DNA of 64,000 nt from the NCBI RefSeq assembly GCF_001368795.1, contig NZ_LN831205.1:72245-136244 (forward strand), in the 5' to 3' direction. The position numbers were made by a program, and so were the translations under genes. The notes beneath the pieces are model-generated. The model did not search any database. It saw only the letters and a list, made by a program, of their open reading frames with translations, and was not told where the DNA came from. Positions 52,622 to 60,717 of this stretch are shown here, piece after piece. How positions within the stretch are numbered: position 1 is the stretch's first letter; each line of letters opens with the position of its first letter. Source of the stretch: Paenibacillus ihuae (lineage in GTDB: Bacteria > Bacillota > Bacilli > Paenibacillales > Paenibacillaceae).

Positions 52622-53413
52622 ATGAGATATTTCAGACTAATTGTCATCTTCATTCAAGCGGCATTTCAGAATGAATCGGCGTACCGGATGAATTTCTTCA
52701 TGAATTTTCTGAGCGCAGCTTTAAGTCTGGCTGGCGGTATTGGAGGAATTTATATTCTGTACGTCAACAATGAAGTCCTTAACGGGTGGACGATGCCGGA
52801 AACGTTGGCCGTACTCGGCGTTTATATGCTGGTGCAAGCCGTGAAAAATATTGTGATCAGTCCTAGCATGAACAAGCTTGGGGGCATGGACGGCGAAATT
52901 GAAAATGGAACGTTTGATTACACTCTATTGAAGCCCATATCCACACAATATTATGTCAGCGTAAGGGAATGGTCAATTTGGTCGGTCATGCATATTGCCG
53001 TTGCCGCCGGTGTTATTATTTTTGCGCTAAACGGCATGGACCAGGAAATCGGAGTATCGGCTATTGCCTTGTTTATGATTGCGCTGCTAGTTTCACTGGG
53101 CATCCTGTACTCCATCATGCTGATATTGAGCTCCCTCGCCTTCTGGTACAGAGGCACTTACGTGCTGTGGATCATGGAGGACTTTCTGCAGGCAGGAAGG
53201 TATCCTTTGGGGATCTATCCGCGCTCCATTCAATTGTTTCTGCTATGGGTACTGCCGGTCGGTTTTATTGTTGCCGTTCCGGCCGAAGTACTTGTACAAA
53301 ACGCGCAGCCTTTCATGCTGATGGCTGGGTTTATTCTGATGATTGTTCTGTTCGTGTGTGCGACGATTTTTTTTAACCGCAGCCTGCGGAAGTATTCTAG
53401 CGCGTCAAGCTGA
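52622..53413 (+). CDS. ABC-2 family transporter permease
   Basis: 263 residues with about six membrane helices. It starts 2 bases after the previous gene. It is similar in layout to its neighbour (SAYRMNFFMNFLSAAL at the start, GRYPLGIYP before the last helices) and is probably its heterodimer partner. The PF06182-type family is the closest match. Last gene of the operon. A small hairpin (CGGGTTT/AAACCCG, 53428-53444) ends it and the convergent gene. Confidence 0.88.
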   Translation: MRYFRLIVIFIQAAFQNESAYRMNFFMNFLSAALSLAGGIGGIYILYVNNEVLNGWTMPETLAVLGVYMLVQAVKNIVISPSMNKLGGMDGEIENGTFDYTLLKPISTQYYVSVREWSIWSVMHIAVAAGVIIFALNGMDQEIGVSAIALFMIALLVSLGILYSIMLILSSLAFWYRGTYVLWIMEDFLQAGRYPLGIYPRSIQLFLLWVLPVGFIVAVPAEVLVQNAQPFMLMAGFILMIVLFVCATIFFNRSLRKYSSASS

Positions 53414-53434
53414 ATGTCAGGAGATAATCCGGGT

Positions 53435-54007
53435 TTAAAACCCGAATATAGCGAGTTCGGAGACAGGGAACCATTTTTTTGAATCCGTATCTTTAAAATA
53501 TGCTTGAACCGTGTAGGCGCCCTTCGTACTGAAGGAATACGTATATTCGGCTGATTTGAACCAAAAGTGATTTTCTGTATTTTTAATTGATTGGGTATCT
53601 ATTGTTTCTATTTTGTCCGCGGGGTCGGTAATCGTAATTTTCACATCCGAAATTTCAGTTACTAAATTATCCACCTGTAATAGAGTAGAAAAGGCAATGC
53701 GTCCGGGGATTTTTACCTTACCAAAGATTTCTCCATTCTTATCTGTTAGAATCATGTTTACATTGGGCTTGTAGATTCGAACCGTGTGGTCTGACTCATC
53801 CAAAGAGAATAACGCAAACAAATTTTCAGACAATTGTTGAGCTGGTAAGAAAATGTCCCCATCGGAGGACAAGATTCCCGGCTGTTTTTGAACTACATTA
53901 TTCATATGTACGGAGACTTGAGATTGGCTCGAAGCACCATAAATCATGGTTCCCGGTAACATCATTATGAGAAGTACTAAGACAATCAGTTTGGTTGCTT
54001 TTCTCAA
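53435..54007 (-). CDS. Secreted protein with a stalk-like (copper amine oxidase N-type) domain
   Basis: 190 residues with a clear signal peptide (about 1-25). Residues about 30-85 (VSVHMNNVVQ, DGDIFLPAQQLSENL) resemble the Cu-amine-oxidase N-terminal/stalk domain often found on Paenibacillus surface proteins. The rest is beta-rich and unassigned. No enzymatic motif. It stands alone on the minus strand, converging on the exporter operon. Extracellular function is unknown. Confidence 0.65.
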   Translation of the reverse strand: MRKATKLIVLVLLIMMLPGTMIYGASSQSQVSVHMNNVVQKQPGILSSDGDIFLPAQQLSENLFALFSLDESDHTVRIYKPNVNMILTDKNGEIFGKVKIPGRIAFSTLLQVDNLVTEISDVKITITDPADKIETIDTQSIKNTENHFWFKSAEYTYSFSTKGAYTVQAYFKDTDSKKWFPVSELAIFGF

Positions 54008-54174
54008 TGATTTTCCCTCCTATAAACTGTTATGTTAATTATACCCATGGAATGGGATTTAGTTTCTTGGCTAAATGGATTGTAATTATGAACATTTGAA
54101 TAGTTGTCTTTGCGATGTCTGACAGGATTTTTATGATAGATACCAAATTATAATCTCTGGGAGCGTGAACAAAC

Positions 54175-55542
54175 ATGGTGCGGCAGCTAAGAATACAAGA
54201 TGTCCTGAAAGGTCTGTCCCAGGAAGAATTAATTGCTATTGTCGCTGAGGCCGCTGAACGGGATGGAGCGTTTAAGAACAGCCTCTTATTGAAATATGGC
54301 AAAGGGGATCACTCCGGGAAGATCCAGTCATGCAAGAAGCTGATTAAATCAATTGTGAAAAAATATACCGGAAGAGAAGGGTTTATCCCTTACCGGGAAA
54401 CCAACGGGTTCGCCATGGAGATGCTTGCGCTGCTGGAAGATAAAGTGGGAACACAGAATGATCCGTTAACGCTGGAAATTGCTCTACTGGTACTGGAAGA
54501 AGGTGTAGAGGCGTTTCAGTATGCCGATGACTCGAACGGAGATATTGGTATGGTAGTAGAGGAGGTGTTGGATCGGATCGGGGAAATGGCAAGTAGCCAG
54601 GAGGCCAGTGATCCGGCTATCCGTAAGCAGTACTTTACACGTTTGTTAACCATGAGCAAGAGCAATGTTTTTGAGGGGTGGGAAGACTTCCGTATTTCAT
54701 TGCTTGAAATATGCACTGAATTTGCAGATGTGAAGGAACTCAGAGAACAGTTGATTACAACTATCGGGGAGTTAATCGCTTCTAATACCAATAAGGAGTA
54801 CCGGGAGTACTCGACCGAGGCCTTACTTGAAATTCTTTTCATGCTGGTTCAGGAGTATGGTTCTGAAGAAGAGGCAGCGCAGTTTATGGAAGAGCATCTT
54901 CATTTCACTTTCTTTAGGGAAACAGCCATTGAGAAAAGTATGCAGACCGGGGATTACAGACTTGCGATTGAGTTGGCAGAACAAGGGGAACAGCAGGATA
55001 GAAAGCTGCCGGGGTTAGTCTCCAAGTGGAAGGAGGCGAGATATGCAGCCTATAAACAGCTTTCACTCAAGCAGGAGCAGAGGCAGCTGGCCAAAGAGCT
55101 TTTGCTGGATGGTGAGTATGTCTATTATCAGGAGCTGGAGTCTCTGTTTGAAGGGGATCAAGAAGTCTTCTATCAAGGCATCCTTAAGGAACTGAGAGGG
55201 GAAGAGAATTGGAGAAGCCGCGCGGTCTATCTTCAACTCATTTCAGAAAAAAATGATCTTGGAGAGATTTTGGCCTATGTTAAAGCTAATCCTGCCACCA
55301 TAGAGGAGTATGCCCCGCGGCTGTCAGCGGACTACCAGGCGGAGGTTGAACAGATTTATAGCCAGTATATTTATATCGCTGCCGCCGCTGCTTCAGACAG
55401 AAAGCAATATAAAAAGGTGTGCGCCATACTTAAACGCTATAAAAAAGTAGCCGGCCAAGCGAGTCAGTCAGAGATCATTCAACAATTAGCGGAACAATAT
55501 AACAAGCGGCCGGCTTTTCTGGATGAATTGGCGAAAATCTAA
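54175..55542 (+). CDS. Hypothetical alpha-helical repeat protein
   Basis: 455 residues, almost wholly helical and rich in Glu/Leu/Gln, with TPR-like helix pairs. It resembles the C-terminal helical part of SWIM zinc-finger proteins, but the SWIM CxCx(n)CxH motif itself is not present. Cytoplasmic, with no signal or membrane segment. The start follows GGGAGCGTGAACAA (weak site). It stands alone. A scaffold or protein-protein interaction role is likely. The family is not certain. Confidence 0.65.
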   Translation: MVRQLRIQDVLKGLSQEELIAIVAEAAERDGAFKNSLLLKYGKGDHSGKIQSCKKLIKSIVKKYTGREGFIPYRETNGFAMEMLALLEDKVGTQNDPLTLEIALLVLEEGVEAFQYADDSNGDIGMVVEEVLDRIGEMASSQEASDPAIRKQYFTRLLTMSKSNVFEGWEDFRISLLEICTEFADVKELREQLITTIGELIASNTNKEYREYSTEALLEILFMLVQEYGSEEEAAQFMEEHLHFTFFRETAIEKSMQTGDYRLAIELAEQGEQQDRKLPGLVSKWKEARYAAYKQLSLKQEQRQLAKELLLDGEYVYYQELESLFEGDQEVFYQGILKELRGEENWRSRAVYLQLISEKNDLGEILAYVKANPATIEEYAPRLSADYQAEVEQIYSQYIYIAAAAASDRKQYKKVCAILKRYKKVAGQASQSEIIQQLAEQYNKRPAFLDELAKI

Positions 55543-55582
55543 TCCAGAGGGCCGGATAGGGCCCTCTTATCTACATCTACTG

Positions 55583-56005
55583 TTACTGATCCGTCTGCTC
55601 CGTCATCAGCCCCCAGCGGAAGCCAAACTTATCAACGACTGAAGCGGTGCAGGAACTGTAGGTCGTGCTGCGCAAGGGATGAATGATGCTGCCGCCGTCC
55701 GTTAGAACTTCGTAAGCCTGTTTTACCTGATCCGCAGTTTCAAAAGTTACCGTAAGGAATAGAGAGTTGCTCTTAGGTGCATCCAGCCCGATTTCATCTG
55801 CAAGCATGAAACGCTGACCGCCGATATAACCCTCCGAGTGGTATACATACGCTTGCTGTTCTGGGGTTAAGCTGACGTTCCAGTCGCGGGGATCTGCATC
55901 AGAGTAATGCAGGATGTAACTCGTTTTTAGGTCAAAAGCCTTTTGGTACAAGCCGATGGCCTCTTCGCATTGTCCGTAAAAGTGCAGCGTAGGGGTCACG
56001 ATCAT
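55583..56005 (-). CDS. VOC/glyoxalase superfamily protein (PhnB-like)
   Basis: 140 residues. The opening TPTLHFYGQCEEAIGLYQKAF is the PhnB-type start. Beta-alpha-beta modules and the ending DKFGFRWGLM fit the 3-demethylubiquinone/PhnB group of the VOC fold. The site AAGGGAGCTG precedes the ATG. Relatives bind metals or small molecules, and no substrate can be named. It lies just downstream of the phosphotransferase gene on the same strand. Confidence 0.88.
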   Translation of the reverse strand: MIVTPTLHFYGQCEEAIGLYQKAFDLKTSYILHYSDADPRDWNVSLTPEQQAYVYHSEGYIGGQRFMLADEIGLDAPKSNSLFLTVTFETADQVKQAYEVLTDGGSIIHPLRSTTYSSCTASVVDKFGFRWGLMTEQTDQ

Positions 56006-56044
56006 TGTTCTTCAGCTCCCTTTTTTATTATCCTGAATCAAATG

Positions 56045-57016
56045 TTAGGTAAGCAAGAAAGGCTCCTCTTTAAGATACTTTTGACAATAGCGTTCGATGA
56101 CATAGGGGATGGTGCGGGACAAATCTTCATGCTCCTGCGGATTAACAGAGAGGAAGGCAAAGTTTCTTAGAGTAGCCCAAATGAAATAGCTCTCGAGCTG
56201 ATTCACATAGTCCGCGGGCAGCTGGTGGTGCTGCTTATAAGCAGAGATGAAGGCTTTCCGGTTGTCGGGCAGGAGATGCAGGAAGGTCTCTGCAATATCA
56301 AACAGGTAAAACCCGTAACCGCAGGCGGAGAAATCAATCGGTCTGGGGTCTTCGTGATCAAATACGTAATTGCTCTCATGAAGATCGGAATGGATAATTC
56401 CCCAATACTCTGGCGTTAATGGCTGTTTTCCTATAACTTCTGCAATCCTGCGGGCTGTGGATTCGAGACAGGTGAATTGTTCATGGGTTAGCAAGCCGCT
56501 AGAGGTTTGCTTATGTAGTTGTGCTATGGAGGACATTAAATTCTCCGCATGATAGACCGGACGGACAAAACCATCGGGAATCTCCCATTGCATTGAGTGT
56601 TGATGCAGCGCAGACATTAAGAACGCCAGCTTCGATACCTCTTGGACTGTCGGTTCTCTATCAAGGACTTCGCCATCGACCCAGTGGTAGCAGGTGACGC
56701 ATAAAGACTCTTCTGTTCCGTATGAGATAACGGTAATTAATTCATTATCCCCATTTCTTACAGGTGCAGGGACGATTAGATCTGTATCGTTAGCTAAGGC
56801 TTCCAGCCAGTACAGCTCTGATTCGATGACGTCTTTTGTTCTGTTTGCGCTATCCGAGTAATGAAGCTTTAATAGATAACCCGAATTCTCATCCGAAGTA
56901 TTAACCCGAAAGGTTACACTATCGCTTTTACCCAGGTAATCCAGCTCAGTGATCCCCAAATCGTATTTCTTCAACGCTTCCTGCGCAATGATTGCATAGT
57001 CGCTCTCCGTAAACAC
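56045..57016 (-). CDS. Aminoglycoside phosphotransferase/choline kinase family protein
   Basis: 323 residues. GTG start with GGAGCTGG upstream. Protein-kinase-like fold: ATP-binding N-lobe with VTFRV and LLKLHYS, catalytic loop HSDLHESNYVFD (near residue 210) and metal-binding PIDFSACGYG (near 225), where DFS replaces the usual DFD/DFE. It is more like the homoserine/choline kinase branch than a true resistance enzyme. It may be co-transcribed with the VOC gene (39-base gap). Substrate unknown. Confidence 0.85.
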   Translation of the reverse strand: MFTESDYAIIAQEALKKYDLGITELDYLGKSDSVTFRVNTSDENSGYLLKLHYSDSANRTKDVIESELYWLEALANDTDLIVPAPVRNGDNELITVISYGTEESLCVTCYHWVDGEVLDREPTVQEVSKLAFLMSALHQHSMQWEIPDGFVRPVYHAENLMSSIAQLHKQTSSGLLTHEQFTCLESTARRIAEVIGKQPLTPEYWGIIHSDLHESNYVFDHEDPRPIDFSACGYGFYLFDIAETFLHLLPDNRKAFISAYKQHHQLPADYVNQLESYFIWATLRNFAFLSVNPQEHEDLSRTIPYVIERYCQKYLKEEPFLLT

Positions 57017-57109
57017 TTAACCAGCTCCAATATTATCCGTTTTCAATATTCTACCATATTGTTCCTGAGAAATAGTTGAATTTATAATGAAGAATGGGGG
57101 GCGATCGGC

Positions 57110-57517
57110 ATGAGTGCATGGAGAAGAAAGGCATTGGAATTGTTTTATGATGCAAGACGTAATTTTACCGCTAAAGATGACACCATATATACCCTGTTAG
57201 TTGAGTTGCGCATTAGAGTAGTAGAGGCCCATGAAAATAATGATACGGCAGAGCTGGATAAGATTTACTGGTATGTAGAATGGTGTTTCAATCAGCAGAA
57301 AAGAAGCTTCGACCTATGTAATGCAGCTGCTGTAGGTTTCTATGAGCATTTAGTGCAAGAGGAAATCACCAGGCATGCCATCCCTTACCGGGTGAAGCCA
57401 AATATCTTCGAACAAGTACTTCCGTTGTTTGAATGGATGCTACAGCGCAAGGAAGGGCAATATAAGGAGTTAGTGATGGAATATAACAGAGTCAATCATA
57501 CGGAATTTGAATGTTGA
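57110..57517 (+). CDS. Hypothetical protein
   Basis: 135 residues, start ATG with GGGGGGCGATCGGC upstream. Helical, rich in aromatic and charged residues (YWYVEWCFNQQKRS), no signal or membrane segment. I do not recognise the family with certainty. Its size and composition are like small immunity-type proteins, but no toxin gene is next to it. Monocistronic. Confidence 0.65.
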   Translation: MSAWRRKALELFYDARRNFTAKDDTIYTLLVELRIRVVEAHENNDTAELDKIYWYVEWCFNQQKRSFDLCNAAAVGFYEHLVQEEITRHAIPYRVKPNIFEQVLPLFEWMLQRKEGQYKELVMEYNRVNHTEFEC

Positions 57518-57577
57518 ATTTTATAGACTGACTACGAAATGCAGGCGGATAAGTCGCTGATACATTTTCGCTGATAG

Positions 57578-58099
57578 TCAATCTGCAGGTATATGCTTTT
57601 TCCACTTTCTAATTTTTGTCCGGAAGCTCTTAAACGGCGCAGCCGAATTGATGTGAATCCAGCGGGCCATCGGCCAGTTGTCCTTGCTGCCTGTCCACCC
57701 GCGGATGCCTTGGGTAAATAATTCTTCTTCGGTTAACGTACCGATCCAAGCCAGCCACTGCTGTTCCGCCTGCCGGAATAATTCCCGGAGCTCAGCTAGT
57801 GAATATGCGGCATACTCTGAGTAAAAGGATTGGTACAGACCTCCAAGCTGGTTCCATTTGTAGAGCGGAGACGGCATACATACAGCACGCCCTTCAAGCT
57901 CCGCCTTGTCCCAGCCCATCACCAAATGAAGCCAGCCCAGCTGATAGGCGATCATCTCGGCAGGTGTCCGATCCACTTCGGGTATCCGCAAATCTTTGTG
58001 GCTGTCATTGATTTCTGCAAATTCGGCGTCCAGCAACAGGTAAAGGGTATGGATGGTTTCCGTTAAATTCTGTTTGGATGTGTATTCATAGCTTGCCAT
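57578..58099 (-). CDS. ClbS/DfsB family four-helix bundle protein
   Basis: 173 residues from the ATG at 58099, with AGGAGGGAG upstream. A GTG at 58108 lies in that site. Conserved blocks: DRTPAEMIAYQLGWLHLVMGWD, then FYSEYAAYSLAELRELF and the ending WIHINSAAPFKSFRTKIRKW. This is the DUF1706 family, related to DinB. ClbS itself is a cyclopropane hydrolase that protects against colibactin, but most family members are uncharacterised. Monocistronic. Confidence 0.88.
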   Translation of the reverse strand: MASYEYTSKQNLTETIHTLYLLLDAEFAEINDSHKDLRIPEVDRTPAEMIAYQLGWLHLVMGWDKAELEGRAVCMPSPLYKWNQLGGLYQSFYSEYAAYSLAELRELFRQAEQQWLAWIGTLTEEELFTQGIRGWTGSKDNWPMARWIHINSAAPFKSFRTKIRKWKKHIPAD

Positions 58100-58270
58100 G
58101 ACACGCACTCCCTCCTGATCTTGATTTAGTTATAACATATGGCTGTGACAGCTGTATGTCCAGTTCGCACTGGCATTCATTTGATCTTCAGGTTGGGTAG
58201 TTATAATACGTTTTATAAATCGGAGGATAGATAGATTAAGGGCTTTCGATTGTGCTGGAGGAGGTATTTC

Positions 58271-59830
58271 ATGGTACGGGGAATTCAAAAATCAATGTAT
58301 GTCATACTTGCATTATTCATAGGACTGTTTATCGGGTCCTCCTTTTTTATCAGGGCGAAGTATAGCTATTTCGTGTATGGAGATACGCCGGTGCTGGAGA
58401 AGCAGCAGCTGGGGCTTTTTATTCTGGTGATTGCGGTAGTGCTGGCACTAAGCGTCGCGCTGTATAAAATAGGTCTGAAGCTTAATAAATTCAGCAGAAA
58501 AGTCGTCATTCCAGTTGTACTGCTATGTTCCTTTACTGTTCAGCTCGCGATCATCTTCCTGTTCCCCCGCCTGCCGACGGATGATTCGCAGACGGTGCTG
58601 TCACTGGCGCTCGATATGCTGTACCGGGGGGACTATTCTTCTTTTGAGACGAGCGGTTATCTGCATATGTTTCCGTTCAACTTCTCGACCGTCCTGTACT
58701 TAAAAATGCTGCTGCTGGCATTCCCGGACAATTACCTGACCCTCAAAATATTCAATATTCTGTTTACACTCGTTACAACGCTAATGATCTACCTGCTGTA
58801 TAAACAACTCAATTACAAATCCAAAGAACAGGACTATGGGATCTTAGTTTTTGCCGCCACTTATATCCCTTCCTTGTTTATGAGCAATTTCATCTATAAC
58901 GATGTGATCGCAACGGCCTTTCTGACGAGCGCTTTATATTTTTCCGTGAAATTTATCAAAAGAAGATCGCTCAAGGATATTATCTTCGCAGCAATTCTGC
59001 TGGCCATAGGGAACTACTTCCGGAGTATCGGCGTTATTTTTCTGATTACGATTCTCCTTAGTCTGCTGTTCAGCATACGTACGATCGGGGTGAAAAAGGG
59101 CATCACCGCGTTGTTCATCACGGCTATCGTATTTAATGTTCCCGGCTGGACTCAGAATGCAGTGCTGCAGGCGGCGAATGTCGTGGATGAACCGGTTAAT
59201 GCAAACTCTGCGCCTGTCAATATGTGGCTGAATATGGGGATCAATCTGGAGACGTTCGGCTTCTGGGACAACCGGGAGAGCTATAGTATCTATCAGCAGG
59301 ATGCCAACTATAATAAGGCTGTAAGTACGGAGCTGTTTAAAGAGGGAATCAGCAATAAGCTCTCTGGGGCGAGCCTGGGCGATTTAGTGAAAATGTATTA
59401 CAAGAAAATCATTTGGACCTGGACGGAAGGAACCTATCAGGTGGAACGGTACGGGCTTGGAAATGACGGATCCTCCGGCAGCAGCGGAAGAATGGTTGGA
59501 GCCGTTATGGATAGCTACAGTTACACGAATGCTGCTACAGATTTGTTTAAGGGTGACTCCAATTACCGGAGCGGGCTGCTGTGGCTGCTGTATGCCCTGA
59601 ATTTCCTGATGTACGGCGGTATCCTCGTCCGTCTGGTCGGCGGAATCAGAACCGGAAGGTTTGAGGAGAACCCTATTATTCTAGTGGTTCTTGGATTTAT
59701 CGGCTTCTATCTGCTGTGGGAAATCAAGTCCCGGTATATTTATCCGGTGTACCCGATGCTGATCGTGTTGTCCTACATGGGCTTCAAAGACGTATACGAG
59801 TATATGGTGAGACGATATTTTACGAGATGA
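58271..59830 (+). CDS. GT-C fold membrane glycosyltransferase
   Basis: 519 residues from ATG 58271, with GGAGGAGG seven bases before it. About 11-12 membrane helices. The first extracytoplasmic loop holds LPTDDSQTVL (acidic pair typical of GT-C/PMT enzymes). The large loop between about residues 310 and 430 precedes the last helices. Such enzymes move sugars from lipid carriers to proteins or wall polymers on the outer face. It overlaps nothing, but the small Gly-rich lipoprotein gene begins 32 bases downstream, so they form an operon. Confidence 0.82.
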   Translation: MVRGIQKSMYVILALFIGLFIGSSFFIRAKYSYFVYGDTPVLEKQQLGLFILVIAVVLALSVALYKIGLKLNKFSRKVVIPVVLLCSFTVQLAIIFLFPRLPTDDSQTVLSLALDMLYRGDYSSFETSGYLHMFPFNFSTVLYLKMLLLAFPDNYLTLKIFNILFTLVTTLMIYLLYKQLNYKSKEQDYGILVFAATYIPSLFMSNFIYNDVIATAFLTSALYFSVKFIKRRSLKDIIFAAILLAIGNYFRSIGVIFLITILLSLLFSIRTIGVKKGITALFITAIVFNVPGWTQNAVLQAANVVDEPVNANSAPVNMWLNMGINLETFGFWDNRESYSIYQQDANYNKAVSTELFKEGISNKLSGASLGDLVKMYYKKIIWTWTEGTYQVERYGLGNDGSSGSSGRMVGAVMDSYSYTNAATDLFKGDSNYRSGLLWLLYALNFLMYGGILVRLVGGIRTGRFEENPIILVVLGFIGFYLLWEIKSRYIYPVYPMLIVLSYMGFKDVYEYMVRRYFTR

Positions 59831-59862
59831 ATTATTTTCACCCGGAAAGAGGGGGATTTGCG

Positions 59863-60111
59863 ATGCGGACCAAACGGTATCTTGCTTTAATCATAGCCGT
59901 GCTTAGCTGTTCCATGGTGCTCGTCTCCTGTGACGCCGTCACCGCCCAGAAAATATCAAGTACCGATTCCGGTTCACGGGGGAACGGGGGCCAGGGCTTT
60001 AACGGCGGCCGGGGCATGGATGGCGGCGGTTTTCCCGGCATGAACGGCGGCGCGAGAGGAAACGGTGGGCAGGGGACGGACGGCGGAGGCGGGCCTAGCG
60101 GGCGGAATTGA
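59863..60111 (+). CDS. Small Gly-rich lipoprotein
   Basis: 82 residues from ATG 59863, with AAAGAGGGGG at 59847-59856. Lipoprotein signal (MRTKRYLALII..., lipobox LVSC, Cys near 24). The mature part is a short linker and then Gly/Asn/Arg repeats such as NGGQGFNGGRGMDGGG to the end. Disordered, no enzyme motif. It is downstream of the GT-C gene and could be its partner or a modified substrate. A similar Gly-rich end is on the beta-helix lipoprotein at 30.2 kb. Confidence 0.75.
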   Translation: MRTKRYLALIIAVLSCSMVLVSCDAVTAQKISSTDSGSRGNGGQGFNGGRGMDGGGFPGMNGGARGNGGQGTDGGGGPSGRN

Positions 60112-60230
60112 ACATAAGCCTCTAAATAGTAGGGGATTATTACCGGCCAGGAAACCTTAATAACCGGGATAACTATAAGGTTCAGGTAGAAGCCTACGGC
60201 ACCCGGTATACGAGATGGCCAAATAGAAGC

Positions 60231-60277
60231 AAAAGCCAGGCGCAGCTCTCTTTGGGGGCTGTGCCTGGCTTTTGGTT
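60231..60277 (+). terminator. Terminator of the GT-C/lipoprotein operon
   Basis: AAAAGCCAGGC-GCAGC pairs with GCTG-TGCCTGGCTTTT, followed by GG TTATTC. Confidence 0.8.
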
Positions 60278-60308
60278 ATTCTTGATCTCGCAGCGCTCGT
60301 CCAGCTGG

Positions 60309-60651
60309 GCGAAATGAACGGGAAAAATCCCGTTGATTCCGGCGCAGACGGGCGATTTGGCGAAATGAACGGGAAAAATCCCGTTGATTCCGGCGCAGAC
60401 GGGCGATTTGGCGAAATGAACGGGAAAAATCCCGTTGATTCCGACGCAGATGGGCGATTTGGCGAAATGAACGGGAAAAATCCCGTTGATTCCGGCGCAG
60501 ACGGGCGATTTGGCGAAATGAACGGGAAAAATCCCGTTGATTCCGGCGCAGACAGGCGATTTGGCGAAATGAACGGGAAAAATCCCGTTGATTCCGACGC
60601 AGACGGGTGATTTGGCGAAATGAACGGGAAAAATCCCGTTGATTCCGGCTC
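60309..60651. repeat. Tandem repeat: seven 51-bp units, each with a hairpin
   Basis: The GAAATGAACGGGAAAA mark starts at 60311, 60362, 60413, 60464, 60515, 60566 and 60617, exactly 51 bases apart. Each unit holds the palindrome AACGGGA-AAAA-TCCCGTT. Differences between units are few (GGC/GAC, GAC/GAT, ACGGG/ACAGG, GGGTG). Because 51 is a multiple of 3, open frames run through on both strands, but neither has a binding site or a recognisable product. Confidence 0.95.
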
Positions 60652-60717
60652 CCTGCGGCATCATGGTGTTTGGATGTTCCGGGCTAAACAGCCCGGCAAC
60701 ATTGTTTCAGTGGCTCC

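Noticed and set aside
60309..60651. CRISPR array
   Set aside because: Units are directly adjacent with no variable spacers, and no cas genes are present.
60194..60664. Long open frames on both strands across the 51-bp repeats (GEMNGKNPVDSGADGRF-like and GINGIFPVHFAKSPVCA-like repeats)
   Set aside because: They arise because the unit length is a multiple of three. Neither has a ribosome binding site, and the array begins inside a terminator region.
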